The notes beneath the pieces are model-generated. The model saw only the letters and a program-made list of their open reading frames with translations. It ran no database searches and was not told where the DNA came from. From Ectopseudomonas mendocina (GTDB lineage: Bacteria > Pseudomonadota > Gammaproteobacteria > Pseudomonadales > Pseudomonadaceae): a stretch of 37,532 nt of DNA. The stretch spans positions 1 through 37,532 of the forward strand of contig NZ_VRYE01000091.1 of the NCBI RefSeq assembly GCF_008041835.1, given 5' to 3'. Within the stretch, counting starts at the first letter, position 1. The number at the start of each line of letters is the position of its first letter. Below are positions 25,878 to 33,952 of the stretch, piece by piece. The translations under genes and the position numbers were made by a program.

Positions 25878-26008
25878 TTGATCCACAGGGATGTGGTGAA
25901 CGCCGGGAGCGGGAGCTGCCTCCCGGAGGCAGAAGGGCAGCAATGAGGGCATCGCTACGCGACTTTCACGCTAAACGGCCAAAAGGCCATCGAAAAAGGA
26001 ACTGCACC

Positions 26009-26722
26009 ATGCGCACCATGACCCGGATCGCCACCGCCCTCGCCCTCACCGCTGCCAGCCTGGCCAGCACCGGCCTGCTGGCCGCCGAGGCGCGCTACAA
26101 CCAGATCGCCCTGCGCGCCGAGGTCAATCAGGAAGTGGCACACGATCTGATGCACGTCACCCTCTACAGCGAATCGCAGAATGCCGACCCGGCCAAGCTG
26201 GCCGCCGAGATCACCAATACCCTGAACAAGACGCTGGAGCAGGCGCGTCAGGTCAAGGGCGTAGCGGTCAAGCTGGGCAGCCGCCACAGCTACCCGGTCT
26301 ACGATGACAAGGGGCAGACGATCAGCGCCTGGCGTGAACGCGCCGAGGTGCGCCTGGAAAGTGCCGACTTCGCCGCGCTTTCCACGCTGACCGGCGAGCT
26401 GCTGCAATCGATGAAAATGGCCGGCATGGACTTCAGCATCGCCACCGACACCCGCAAGAGCCGCGAAGATGCCATGCTCAAGGACGCCGTCAATGCCTTC
26501 AGGGCGCGCGCGCAACTGGCCACCGAAGCGCTCGGCGGCCAGGGCTATAAACTGGTCAGCCTGAGCCTCAACACGGGCGGTTTCCTGCCACCCCAGGCCA
26601 TGCGCAACGTCGAGGCCAAGGGCATGGCGATGATGGACGCAGCCAGCACACCGCAGATCGAAGCCGGCACCAGCCAGGTCACGGTCAGCGCCGATGGCGT
26701 TATCGAAGTGCAGATGCCCTGA
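26009..26722 (+). CDS. SIMPL-domain (DUF541) secreted protein
   Basis: The 237-residue protein has a Sec signal peptide (basic MRTMTR, then a hydrophobic stretch ending LLAAEA) and one SIMPL/DUF541 domain. Family features are the AEVNQEVAHDLMHVTLYSES strand at the start, KGVAVKLGSRHSYPVYDDKG in the middle and TSQVTVSADGVIEVQMP at the end. Such proteins are periplasmic or surface-linked; their biochemical role is poorly defined. AAGGA at 25996-26000 supports the ATG at 26009. It stands alone and ends at a good terminator. Confidence 0.9.
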   Translation: MRTMTRIATALALTAASLASTGLLAAEARYNQIALRAEVNQEVAHDLMHVTLYSESQNADPAKLAAEITNTLNKTLEQARQVKGVAVKLGSRHSYPVYDDKGQTISAWRERAEVRLESADFAALSTLTGELLQSMKMAGMDFSIATDTRKSREDAMLKDAVNAFRARAQLATEALGGQGYKLVSLSLNTGGFLPPQAMRNVEAKGMAMMDAASTPQIEAGTSQVTVSADGVIEVQMP

Positions 26723-26745
26723 ACCTCGCCTCAATACAAAGCAGC

Positions 26746-26771
26746 GCCGTTATCGACAGATAACGGCTTTT
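26746..26771 (+). terminator. Rho-independent terminator after the SIMPL gene
   Basis: GCCGTTATC and GATAACGGC pair perfectly (9 bp) around GACA and are followed by TTTT. It lies 24 bp after the SIMPL-domain stop and insulates the downstream dpp operon. Confidence 0.92.
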
Positions 26772-26863
26772 CGCCATCTTTTCGCGGCATATTGTCATAA
26801 ATGCGACAGCAAGTTACAACGCTGTAGCGCGACCCATTTTCTGCGCAACGAAACACTTGTCTC

Positions 26864-26879
26864 GGGCACAAGGCCTGCA
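26864..26879 (+). promoter_or_regulatory. Possible sigma-54 (-24/-12) promoter for dppA
   Basis: GGGCAC-N6-TGCA places the invariant GG (26865-26866) and GC (26877-26878) exactly 10 bp apart, as in sigma-54 promoters, with five of six matches to TGGCAC. The start would fall near 26890, about 54 nt before dppA. An imperfect dyad GCGACAGC/GCTGTAGC at 26803-26828 lies upstream and could be a regulator site. A weak sigma-70 reading (TTGTCT-N17-TAGTTT) overlaps it, so the call is tentative. Confidence 0.4.
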
Positions 26880-26889
26880 TAGTTTCGGC

Positions 26890-26937
26890 GGAGGTCTCCA
26901 TAAGAGACTCCTCAGGGATCACAACCACAACAACGAT
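26890..26937 (+). promoter_or_regulatory. dppA leader: bulged hairpin and A-rich stretch before the ribosome site
   Basis: GGAG(G)TCTC and GAGACTCC (26890-26911) form an 8-bp stem with one bulge. They are followed by ACAACCACAACAACGA (26921-26936) just before the GAGG ribosome site at 26938. The AAC-rich run resembles Pseudomonas catabolite-activity motifs bound by Hfq/Crc, which repress translation of amino-acid and peptide uptake genes. The binding claim is inference from base pattern only. Confidence 0.35.
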
Positions 26938-26943
26938 GAGGTC

Positions 26944-28545
26944 ATGATGCGCAAGAACGCCATTATCCAGGCTTTGCTTACCGCTGGACTGATAGCCAGC
27001 GCTCCTCTCGCCAGCGCCGCCAACCTGGTGTTTTGTTCCGAAGGCAGCCCCGCGGGCTTCGACCCGGGCCTGTACACCACCGGCACCGATTTTGACGCCG
27101 CCGCGGAAACCATATTCAACCGTCTGACCCAGTTCGAACGCGGCGGTACCAAGGTCGAGCCCGGCCTGGCGCAAAGCTGGGAGGTCTCCGATGACGGCCT
27201 GACCTACACCTTCAAGCTGCGCCCCGGGGTGAAGTTCCACACCACCGAGTACTTCACGCCCAGCCGCACCTTCAACGCCGACGACGTGCTGTTCACCTTT
27301 CAGCGCATGCACGACAAGGATCACCCGTTCCGCAAGGCCTACCCCAGCGAGTTCCCCTACTTCACCGACATGGGCATGGACAGCAACATCGCCAAGCTGG
27401 AAAAGCTCGATGACATGACCGTGCGCTTCACCCTCAACGAGGTGGACGCTGCCTTCGTGCAGAACCTGGCGATGAGCTTTGCCTCGATCCAGTCCGCCGA
27501 ATACGCCGACCAGTTGCTGGCGGCTGGCAAGGCCGCCGACATCAACCAGAAGCCCATCGGCACCGGCCCCTTCGTGTTCAGTCGTTACCAGAAGGACGCG
27601 GTGATCCGCTACAAGGGCAACAAGGATTACTGGAAGCCCGATGACGTGAAGATCGACAACCTGATCTTCGCCATCAACACCGACGCCTCGGTGCGCATGC
27701 AGAAACTCAAGGCCGGCGAATGCCACGTCACCCTGTTCCCGCGCCCGGCCGATATCGCCTCGCTGCAACAGGATGCCAACCTGCAGATGCCCGAGCAGGC
27801 CGGTTTCAACGTCGGCTATATCGCCTACAACGTCACCCATCCGCCGTTCGACAAGCTGGAAGTGCGCCAGGCACTGGACATGGCAGTGAACAAGCAGGCC
27901 ATCCTCAACGCCGTCTACCAGGACGCGGGGCAACTGGCGGTCAATGGCATGCCGCCGACCCAGTGGTCGTATAACGAGGACATCAAGGACCCGGCCTTCG
28001 ATCCGGAAAAAGCCAGGGAACTGCTCAAGGCCGCAGGCGTCCAGGAAGGCACCGAGATCACCATCTGGGCCATGCCGGTGCAGCGCCCGTACAATCCCAA
28101 TGCCAAGCAGATCGCCGAAATGCTGCAGGCCGACTGGGCCGAGATCGGCATCAAGGCACGCATCGTCAGCTACGAATGGGGCGAATACCTCAAGCGCGCC
28201 AAGGCCGGCGAGCACGACGCCATGCTGATCGGCTGGAGCGGCGACAACGGCGACCCGGACAACTGGCTCGGCACCCTCTATGGCTGCGACGCGGTCGACG
28301 GCAACAACTTCTCCAAGTGGTGCTTCGAGGACTACGACAAGCTGGTCAAGGCCGCCAAGCGCACCACCGACGTGGCCGAACGCACTGAGTTGTACAAGCA
28401 GGCGCAGGTGATCCTCAAGCGCGAGGTGCCGATCACCCCGTTGGCGCACTCCACCGTGTACCAGCCGATGCGCAAGGAGGTGCGTGACTTCCGCATCAGC
28501 CCCTTCGCGCTGAACGCCTTCTACGGCGTGAGCATCGGCAAGTGA
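26944..28545 (+). CDS. dppA: Dipeptide ABC transporter substrate-binding protein
   Basis: This periplasmic protein captures di- or oligopeptides for the DppBCDF importer. The 533-residue product has a signal peptide (ending about PLASAANL), then an SBP family 5 fold with NLVFCSEGSPAGFDPGLYTT, IGTGPFVFSRYQKDAVIRYK and a DAMLIGWSGDNGDPDNW segment typical of DppA. Two adjacent ATGs exist (26944, 26947); GAGG at 26938-26941 is better spaced for the second, a one-residue difference. It heads the operon and is followed by a stable hairpin. Pseudomonads often have several DppA paralogues, so peptide preference is open. Confidence 0.95.
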   Translation: MMRKNAIIQALLTAGLIASAPLASAANLVFCSEGSPAGFDPGLYTTGTDFDAAAETIFNRLTQFERGGTKVEPGLAQSWEVSDDGLTYTFKLRPGVKFHTTEYFTPSRTFNADDVLFTFQRMHDKDHPFRKAYPSEFPYFTDMGMDSNIAKLEKLDDMTVRFTLNEVDAAFVQNLAMSFASIQSAEYADQLLAAGKAADINQKPIGTGPFVFSRYQKDAVIRYKGNKDYWKPDDVKIDNLIFAINTDASVRMQKLKAGECHVTLFPRPADIASLQQDANLQMPEQAGFNVGYIAYNVTHPPFDKLEVRQALDMAVNKQAILNAVYQDAGQLAVNGMPPTQWSYNEDIKDPAFDPEKARELLKAAGVQEGTEITIWAMPVQRPYNPNAKQIAEMLQADWAEIGIKARIVSYEWGEYLKRAKAGEHDAMLIGWSGDNGDPDNWLGTLYGCDAVDGNNFSKWCFEDYDKLVKAAKRTTDVAERTELYKQAQVILKREVPITPLAHSTVYQPMRKEVRDFRISPFALNAFYGVSIGK

Positions 28546-28551
28546 TGGCAG

Positions 28552-28575
28552 GCGGCGTGTCTGCGGACACGCCGC
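28552..28575 (+). other. Intercistronic hairpin after dppA
   Basis: GCGGCGTGTC and GACACGCCGC make a perfect 10-bp stem with a TGCG loop, 6 bp after the dppA stop. No T-run follows. Hairpins in this position commonly stabilise the upstream message or attenuate read-through, so the binding protein outnumbers the permease. Confidence 0.65.
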
Positions 28576-28665
28576 TTATGGCCATCGCCGGCCCCATCCG
28601 TTACGACAACAGCACCGGGCCACGCAGTCCGGTGCCTGCTTCCAGCCATGGAGTAAAACCGCCTG

Positions 28666-29676
28666 ATGCTGTCCTTCATCGCCAGACGCCTGGGGCTGTT
28701 GATCCCCACTTTCTTCGGCGTCACCCTGCTGACGTTCGCGCTGATCCGCCTGATCCCCGGTGACCCGGTGGAGGTGATGATGGGCGAGCGCCGCGTCGAC
28801 CCGGAAATGCACGCTCAGGCCATGGAGCGCCTGGGGCTTAACAAGCCCCTGTATGCGCAGTATTTCGACTACATCGGTCAGCTCGCCAGCGGCAATCTGG
28901 GCGAGTCACTGCGCTCGCGTGAAAGCGTGTGGAAAGAGTTTCTCACCCTGTTTCCCGCCACCGTCGAACTGGCACTGGCTGCCCTGCTGTTCGCCGGCAC
29001 CCTCGGTGTGATCGCCGGGGTAATCGCCGCCCTCAAGCGTGGTTCGCTGTTCGACCACGGGGTGATGGGCATCTCGCTGACCGGCTATTCCATGCCGATC
29101 TTCTGGTGGGGCCTGCTGCTGATCATGTTCTTCTCGGTGGGCCTGGGCTGGACGCCGGTTTCCGGGCGCATCGACCTGCTCTACGACATCCCGCCGGTGA
29201 CCGGTTTCATGCTCATCGACACCTTGCTCGCCAACGAGCCCGGTGCCTTCACCGATGCGCTGCGCCACCTGATCCTGCCGGCCATCGTGCTCGGCACCAT
29301 CCCGCTGGCGGTGATCGCGCGGATGACTCGCTCGGCGATGCTCGAAGTGCTGCGCGAGGACTATATCCGTACCGCGCGGGCCAAGGGCTTGTCGCCAGCG
29401 CGCGTGGTCTTCGTGCATGGCCTGCGCAATGCCTTGATCCCGGTGTTGACGGTGTTCGGCCTGCAGGTCGGCGCCCTGCTGGCCGGCGCGGTACTGACCG
29501 AAACCATCTTCTCCTGGCCGGGTATCGGCAAATGGCTGATCGAAGCCATCGGCGCCCGCGACTACCCGGTGGTGCAGAACGGCATCCTGCTGATCGCCTG
29601 CCTGGTGATCCTGGTCAACTTCATCGTGGACATCCTTTATGGCCTGGCCAATCCACGCATTCGTCATCAGAAGTAA
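28666..29676 (+). CDS. dppB: Dipeptide ABC transporter permease DppB
   Basis: DppB is one of two inner-membrane permeases of the peptide importer. The 336-residue protein starts MLSFIARRLGLLIPTFFGVT and has the DppB/OppB N-terminal domain followed by a BPD-transport domain with about six spans in total. The EAA loop that contacts the ATPases reads EDYIRTARAKGLSPARVVFVH. It ends IVDILYGLANPRIRHQK, typical of the family. It lies 120 bp after dppA. Confidence 0.96.
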   Translation: MLSFIARRLGLLIPTFFGVTLLTFALIRLIPGDPVEVMMGERRVDPEMHAQAMERLGLNKPLYAQYFDYIGQLASGNLGESLRSRESVWKEFLTLFPATVELALAALLFAGTLGVIAGVIAALKRGSLFDHGVMGISLTGYSMPIFWWGLLLIMFFSVGLGWTPVSGRIDLLYDIPPVTGFMLIDTLLANEPGAFTDALRHLILPAIVLGTIPLAVIARMTRSAMLEVLREDYIRTARAKGLSPARVVFVHGLRNALIPVLTVFGLQVGALLAGAVLTETIFSWPGIGKWLIEAIGARDYPVVQNGILLIACLVILVNFIVDILYGLANPRIRHQK

Positions 29677-29686
29677 GGACATCGCC

Positions 29687-29797
29687 ATGCACGAACATAG
29701 CGATTACGTAGGGTGGATGACGCTCTTTTCATCCACCAAGCAAAGACAACGGTGGACGGGTGAAGCGTCGTCCACCCTACGTGAGGTGCACCCATGA
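29687..29797 (+). other. Short open frame over the dppB-dppC repeat, ending on the dppC start
   Basis: A 36-codon frame starts at ATG 29687, just after AAGGAC, and runs through the repeat at 29706-29782. It stops with a TGA that overlaps the dppC ATG (ATGA). Its later part encodes RWTGEASSTL, nearly the same as the frame before dppD. It may be a repeat-derived accident that still couples translation of dppC to dppB. I do not claim a functional peptide. Confidence 0.35.
29706..29782 (+). repeat. Inverted repeat element between dppB and dppC
   Basis: Nineteen-base arms at 29706-29724 and 29764-29782 are reverse complements with one mismatch; the core motif is GTAGGGTGGATGACGC. The right part (29751-29780) recurs at 30756-30785, and a diverged full element is at 36861-36947. 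It nearly fills the 117-bp dppB-dppC gap. Confidence 0.85.
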
Positions 29798-30696
29798 CCA
29801 CCTCCAGCGCACTCGACCAGAGCCTGCTCTACCCCTCGCCGCTGAAAGAATTCTGGCAAGCCTTCAGCCATAACAAGGGCGCGGTCGCCGGCCTGGCGTT
29901 CATGCTGCTGATGGTGTTCTGCGCGCTGTTCGCCCCCTGGGTCGCACCACATGACCCAAGCGAGCAGTACCGCGACTTCCTGCTCACCCCGCCGGTGTGG
30001 CTGGACGGTGGCCAGTGGCGCTTCCTGCTCGGCACCGACGAGCTGGGCCGCGACCTGCTCTCGCGCCTGATCCACGGTGCCCGCCTGTCGCTGCTGATCG
30101 GCCTGGCGTCTGTGCTGCTGTCGCTGATTCCCGGCATCCTCCTGGGGCTGGTCGCCGGCTTTTTCCCGCGCCTGCTTGGCCCCGGCATCATGCGCCTGAT
30201 GGATATCATGCTGGCACTGCCCTCGCTGCTGCTGGCGGTGGCCATCGTCGCCATCCTCGGCCCGGGTCTGATCAACACCATCTTCGCCATCGCCATCGTC
30301 TCGCTGCCGTCCTACGTGCGCCTGACCCGCGCAGCGGTGATGGGCGAGCTGAACCGCGACTACGTCACTGCCGCGCAACTGGCCGGTGCCAGCCTGCCCC
30401 GACTGATGTTCATCACCGTGCTGCCTAACTGCATGGCGCCGTTGATCGTGCAGGCCACCCTGAGCTTTTCCTCGGCGATTCTCGACGCCGCCGCGCTGGG
30501 ATTTCTCGGCCTCGGTGTACAACCGCCGACACCCGAGTGGGGCACCATGCTGGCCTCGGCGCGCGACTACATCGAACGCGCCTGGTGGGTGGTGACGCTG
30601 CCCGGCCTGGCGATTCTGCTCAGCGTGCTGGCGATCAACCTGATGGGCGACGGCCTGCGCGATGCGCTCGATCCAAAACTCAAGAATGCGCAGTGA
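29794..30696 (+). CDS. dppC: Dipeptide ABC transporter permease DppC
   Basis: DppC is the second permease of the peptide importer. The 300-residue protein has the OppC N-terminal segment (YPSPLKEFWQAFSHNKGAVA), about six membrane spans and an EAA loop RDYVTAAQLAGASLPRLMFI. It ends MGDGLRDALDPKLKNAQ, as in the family. GAGGTG at 29783-29788 just before the ATG serves as ribosome site and lies at the edge of the repeat. The start overlaps the stop of a short repeat-derived frame. Confidence 0.95.
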   Translation: MTTSSALDQSLLYPSPLKEFWQAFSHNKGAVAGLAFMLLMVFCALFAPWVAPHDPSEQYRDFLLTPPVWLDGGQWRFLLGTDELGRDLLSRLIHGARLSLLIGLASVLLSLIPGILLGLVAGFFPRLLGPGIMRLMDIMLALPSLLLAVAIVAILGPGLINTIFAIAIVSLPSYVRLTRAAVMGELNRDYVTAAQLAGASLPRLMFITVLPNCMAPLIVQATLSFSSAILDAAALGFLGLGVQPPTPEWGTMLASARDYIERAWWVVTLPGLAILLSVLAINLMGDGLRDALDPKLKNAQ

Positions 30697-30706
30697 GGAG
30701 CCAGCA

Positions 30707-30805
30707 ATGAGCCATAGCGCAGTGCAAATCGGCTTTCTCCCCCTGAACGCACGACGGTGGACGGCTGAAGCGTCGTCCACCCTACATCTGGAGGCATGCT
30801 CATGA
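30707..30805 (+). other. Short open frame between dppC and dppD, ending on the dppD start
   Basis: A 32-codon frame starts at ATG 30707 with GAGGAG upstream (30695-30700), crosses the half repeat at 30756-30785 and stops with a TGA overlapping the dppD ATG. It encodes RWTAEASSTL, matching the frame before dppC. The good ribosome site right after the dppC stop may mark the ancestral dppD start region before the repeat arrived. Function is not claimed. Confidence 0.35.
30756..30785 (+). repeat. Half copy of the dppB-dppC repeat, between dppC and dppD
   Basis: Thirty bases match 29751-29780 at 29 positions (single difference G to C at the tenth base). The left arm of the full element is absent here. 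Confidence 0.85.
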
Positions 30806-31776
30806 GCCTGCTGAATATCCGCAACCTCTCTGTGCGTTTCGGCACTGCCGATGCCGTGCCGGTGGTCGATGGTCTCGACCTGTCCGTGGAAAAGGGCGAA
30901 GTGCTGGCCATCGTCGGCGAGTCCGGTTCGGGCAAGTCGGTGACCATGATGGCCCTGATGGGCCTGATCGACGCCCCCGGTATCGTCCAGGCCGACTGCA
31001 TGCAGTTCGACGGCACCGACATGCTGCACCTGAAAGGCCGCCAGCGCCGGCACATCGTCGGCAAGGATCTGGCCATGGTCTTCCAGGACCCGATGACCGC
31101 GCTCAACCCCAGCTACACCGTGGGTTTCCAGATCGAGGAAGTGCTGCGCCAGCACCTCGGCCTGAAGGGCAAGGCGGCGCGGGCACGTGCCCTGGAGCTG
31201 CTGGAACGGGTGGAAATCCCTGGCGCTGCCAGCCGCCTCGACGCCTACCCGCACCAGCTTTCCGGCGGCATGAGTCAGCGAGTGGCGATCGCCATGGCGA
31301 TTGCCGCCGAACCCAAGCTGCTGATCGCCGACGAGCCGACCACCGCGCTGGACGTGACCATCCAGGCGCAGATCATGGAGCTGCTGCTGGATCTGCAGCG
31401 CGATCAGGGCATGGCGCTGGTGCTGATCACTCACGATCTGGCCGTGGTGGCCGAAACCGCTCAGCGCGTGTGCGTGATGTACGCCGGCCAGGCAGTGGAG
31501 CTGGGCCAGGTACCGACCTTGTTCGATGCGCCCAGTCATCCTTATACCGAGGCGCTGCTCAAGGCCATCCCGGAACACAGCGCAGGCGCCAGCCGCCTGG
31601 CCACCCTGCCCGGCATCGTCCCCGGTCGTTACGACCGCCCACGAGGCTGCCTGCTATCACCACGCTGCCCCTACGTACAATCGCGTTGCCGTGACGAACG
31701 CCCGCCCTTGGAGGCACACGAAGGTGGCGCCGCACGTTGCTTCTTTCCTCTTCACCCCACGGCGGAGGTGGCCTGA
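30802..31776 (+). CDS. dppD: Dipeptide ABC transporter ATP-binding protein DppD
   Basis: DppD is one of the two ATPases powering the importer. The 324-residue protein has Walker A GESGSGKS, the Q-loop region MVFQDPMTALNPSY, the signature LSGGMSQRVAIAMAIA and Walker B LLIADEPTTALDV. The C-terminal oligopeptide-ATPase extension carries the Cys residues (RGCLLSPRCPYVQSRC) that bind an iron-sulphur cluster in relatives. GGAGG at 30790-30794 fits the ATG at 30802 (7 nt), not the one at 30796 (1 nt). Its stop overlaps the dppF start. Confidence 0.96.
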   Translation: MSLLNIRNLSVRFGTADAVPVVDGLDLSVEKGEVLAIVGESGSGKSVTMMALMGLIDAPGIVQADCMQFDGTDMLHLKGRQRRHIVGKDLAMVFQDPMTALNPSYTVGFQIEEVLRQHLGLKGKAARARALELLERVEIPGAASRLDAYPHQLSGGMSQRVAIAMAIAAEPKLLIADEPTTALDVTIQAQIMELLLDLQRDQGMALVLITHDLAVVAETAQRVCVMYAGQAVELGQVPTLFDAPSHPYTEALLKAIPEHSAGASRLATLPGIVPGRYDRPRGCLLSPRCPYVQSRCRDERPPLEAHEGGAARCFFPLHPTAEVA

Positions 31777-32747
31777 TGAGTACCGTACTGCAAGCCCATG
31801 AGCTGACCCGTCACTACAGCGTCTCGCGCGGCCTGTTCAAGCCAGCGGCAACGGTGCAGGCGCTCAACGGCGTGTCCTTCAGCCTGCAGGCCGGCAGGAC
31901 TCTGGCAGTGGTCGGCGAGTCCGGCTGCGGCAAGTCCACCCTGGCGCGCGCCCTGACCCTGATCGAGGAGCCCAGCGCCGGCAGCCTGCAGATCGCCGGG
32001 CGCGAAGTGGCCGGCGCCAGCAAGGCCGAGCGCAAGCAGTTGCGCCGCGACGTGCAGATGGTGTTCCAGAACCCCTACGCCTCGCTCAATCCACGGCAGA
32101 AGATCGGCGATCAACTGGCCGAGCCGCTGCTGATCAACACCGAGCTGTCGCGCGCCGAACGCCGTGAGAAAGTACAGGCGATGATGCAGCAGGTGGGCCT
32201 GCGCCCCGAACATTATGCGCGCTACCCGCACATGTTCTCCGGCGGCCAGCGCCAACGCATCGCCCTGGCCCGCGCCATGATGCTGCAGCCCAAGGTGCTG
32301 GTGGCGGATGAACCGACCTCGGCGCTGGATGTGTCGATCCAGGCGCAGGTGCTCAACCTGTTCATGGACCTCCAGGAGCAGTTCGCCACCGGCTATGTGT
32401 TCATCTCGCACAACCTCGCGGTGGTGCGGCATGTCGCCGATGACGTGTTGGTGATGTACCTCGGGCGTCCGGTGGAAATGGGCCCGGCCGCAGCGCTCTA
32501 CGCCCGCCCACTGCACCCCTACACCCGCGCCCTGCTGTCAGCGACACCGGCGATTCACCCTGATCCGGACAAGCCTCGACTGAAAATCAGCGGTGAGTTG
32601 CCCAACCCGCTGAATCCGCCATCCGGCTGCGCCTTCCACAAGCGCTGCCCGCATGCCGACGAACGCTGCCGCGGCGAACGCCCCGAACTGCGCCTGCTCG
32701 ATGCACGGCAGGTGGCCTGCCATCATGTCGAACGCATCGCCGACTGA
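31776..32747 (+). CDS. dppF: Dipeptide ABC transporter ATP-binding protein DppF
   Basis: DppF is the second ATPase of the complex. The 323-residue protein has Walker A GESGCGKS, MVFQNPYASLNPRQ, the signature FSGGQRQRIALARAMM, Walker B VLVADEPTSALDV and the C-terminal extension with GCAFHKRCPHADERC. The ATG at 31776 overlaps the dppD TGA (TGATG) by one base, so translation is coupled. It ends the operon, converging on the HD-GYP gene 32 bp away. Confidence 0.96.
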   Translation: MSTVLQAHELTRHYSVSRGLFKPAATVQALNGVSFSLQAGRTLAVVGESGCGKSTLARALTLIEEPSAGSLQIAGREVAGASKAERKQLRRDVQMVFQNPYASLNPRQKIGDQLAEPLLINTELSRAERREKVQAMMQQVGLRPEHYARYPHMFSGGQRQRIALARAMMLQPKVLVADEPTSALDVSIQAQVLNLFMDLQEQFATGYVFISHNLAVVRHVADDVLVMYLGRPVEMGPAAALYARPLHPYTRALLSATPAIHPDPDKPRLKISGELPNPLNPPSGCAFHKRCPHADERCRGERPELRLLDARQVACHHVERIAD

Positions 32748-32753
32748 TCGCCT

Positions 32754-32782
32754 TGACACGACCTGCCGCCAGCGCCGTGTCA
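32754..32782. terminator. Weak hairpin between convergent dppF and the HD-GYP gene
   Basis: TGACACG and CGTGTCA form a 7-bp stem with a 15-nt loop in the short convergent gap, overlapping the stop codon of the minus-strand gene. There is no T-run, so it may only weakly terminate. Confidence 0.35.
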
Positions 32783-33952
32783 TGGCGCCGCTGGCAGAGT
32801 CAGCTCGATGTTTTCCGCCAGCGAGTCCTCCAGGCGCTGCAACTCGACTTCCACCGCGGCAGCGTCGTCGGCCAGGGTTGCGGCGATCTGCAGGAACTCC
32901 GCCGTCACTTCGACGAAAGCCAACACCACCATGGGATCGAAGCGCGTGCCGCTGGCGGCGCAAATCCGCGAAACGGCCTGTTCCGGGCTGATCGACGGCA
33001 GATAGGCATGCTGACAGGTCAGCTCCTCGAAGTACCCGACCAGCGCCATCAGCCGTGCCGACAATGGAATCTGCTCACCGCTCAGCCCCTGCGGATAGCC
33101 CTGGCCATCCCAGCGCTCATGCTGGCTGTAGACGATGTCCTTGGCGTCAGAGAGAAAGTCGGTGATGCTGCCCAGCTTGCGCTCGGCACGTTCGAGCGCA
33201 TCACGCCCGGCGATCACACCCTCGCGCAGCAGGCGCAGGTCATTTTCGTCCGGCTCGCCATGGCTGAGCAGCACGCGATCAGGCAGGATCAGCCGGTCGA
33301 TCACATGCAGCCTGGCCGACTTGCCCAACTGGGCAATACGCGCCCCGCTCAGCGACGCTGACAAGGCCGGCTGCTGCCGTGCAAACGCAGCAGCCAGGCA
33401 GGTCATGTAGCGTTCGATACGTTCCAGACGACTGCTGCGCGGGTTGTCGCGCATCACGGCAACGCTGGCCATAGCCTCAATGGTGACATCCTGCAGGCGC
33501 TGGATATCGCGCGTGCGCCGCTTGACCTCGAGTTCCAGGTATTCGCTCTTGTCACGCAGGTAGTCGGTAGCGGCCTTGAGCTGCAGTTGCGCCCGCACGC
33601 GGGCGAGCACGATGGGCGGGCTGACCGGCTTGGTGATGTAGTCCGCGGCGCCGAGGTCGAAGCCCAGTTGCTCGTCGGCAACATCGCTGCGCCCGGTCAC
33701 CAGAATCAGTGGGATATGGCGGGTTTGAGGATCGCCGCAGAGCTTGCGGCACAATGCATAGTCATCCTGCCAGCCAAGCAGGATCAGATCCGGTTGCGGT
33801 TGCGCCCTGGCCGCCTGCAGTGCCTCATCATTGCCAACCAGGCTCACCTGATAACGATCAGCCAGCAGCGCCCCCAGGCGCTGGCGCGCATCCACGACAT
33901 CGTCCACCACCAGAATCAGTTCCTGCTCCGGCCTATCGAGCATCCCGCGCAT
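32780..33952 (-). CDS. Degenerate receiver plus degenerate HD-GYP domain protein
   Basis: The 390-residue protein has an N-terminal receiver (about 12-125), a coiled-coil linker (about 130-155) and a C-terminal HD-GYP-type domain. The receiver keeps D17/D18, T86 and K108, but the phospho-acceptor position reads PDLILLGW, with Gly60 for Asp. In the HD-GYP part the conserved first His aligns with Arg175, the HD dyad is H216-V217 (LHVIDR), and HHERWDG is QHERWDG, while the GYP segment RWDGQGYPQGL is intact. It is probably not a c-di-GMP phosphodiesterase but may bind a partner. AAGGAG 6 nt before the ATG at 33952 sets the start. Confidence 0.85.
   Translation of the reverse strand: MRGMLDRPEQELILVVDDVVDARQRLGALLADRYQVSLVGNDEALQAARAQPQPDLILLGWQDDYALCRKLCGDPQTRHIPLILVTGRSDVADEQLGFDLGAADYITKPVSPPIVLARVRAQLQLKAATDYLRDKSEYLELEVKRRTRDIQRLQDVTIEAMASVAVMRDNPRSSRLERIERYMTCLAAAFARQQPALSASLSGARIAQLGKSARLHVIDRLILPDRVLLSHGEPDENDLRLLREGVIAGRDALERAERKLGSITDFLSDAKDIVYSQHERWDGQGYPQGLSGEQIPLSARLMALVGYFEELTCQHAYLPSISPEQAVSRICAASGTRFDPMVVLAFVEVTAEFLQIAATLADDAAAVEVELQRLEDSLAENIELTLPAAP

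Noticed and set aside
26731..28449. 572-codon minus-strand open frame opposite dppA
   Set aside because: Val/Gly/His-rich shadow frame caused by GC bias at third positions; dppA on the plus strand is complete.
29704..31578. 624-codon minus-strand open frame opposite dppC/dppD
   Set aside because: It spans two real genes and the repeat between them, with low-complexity Gln/His-rich translation; not a gene.
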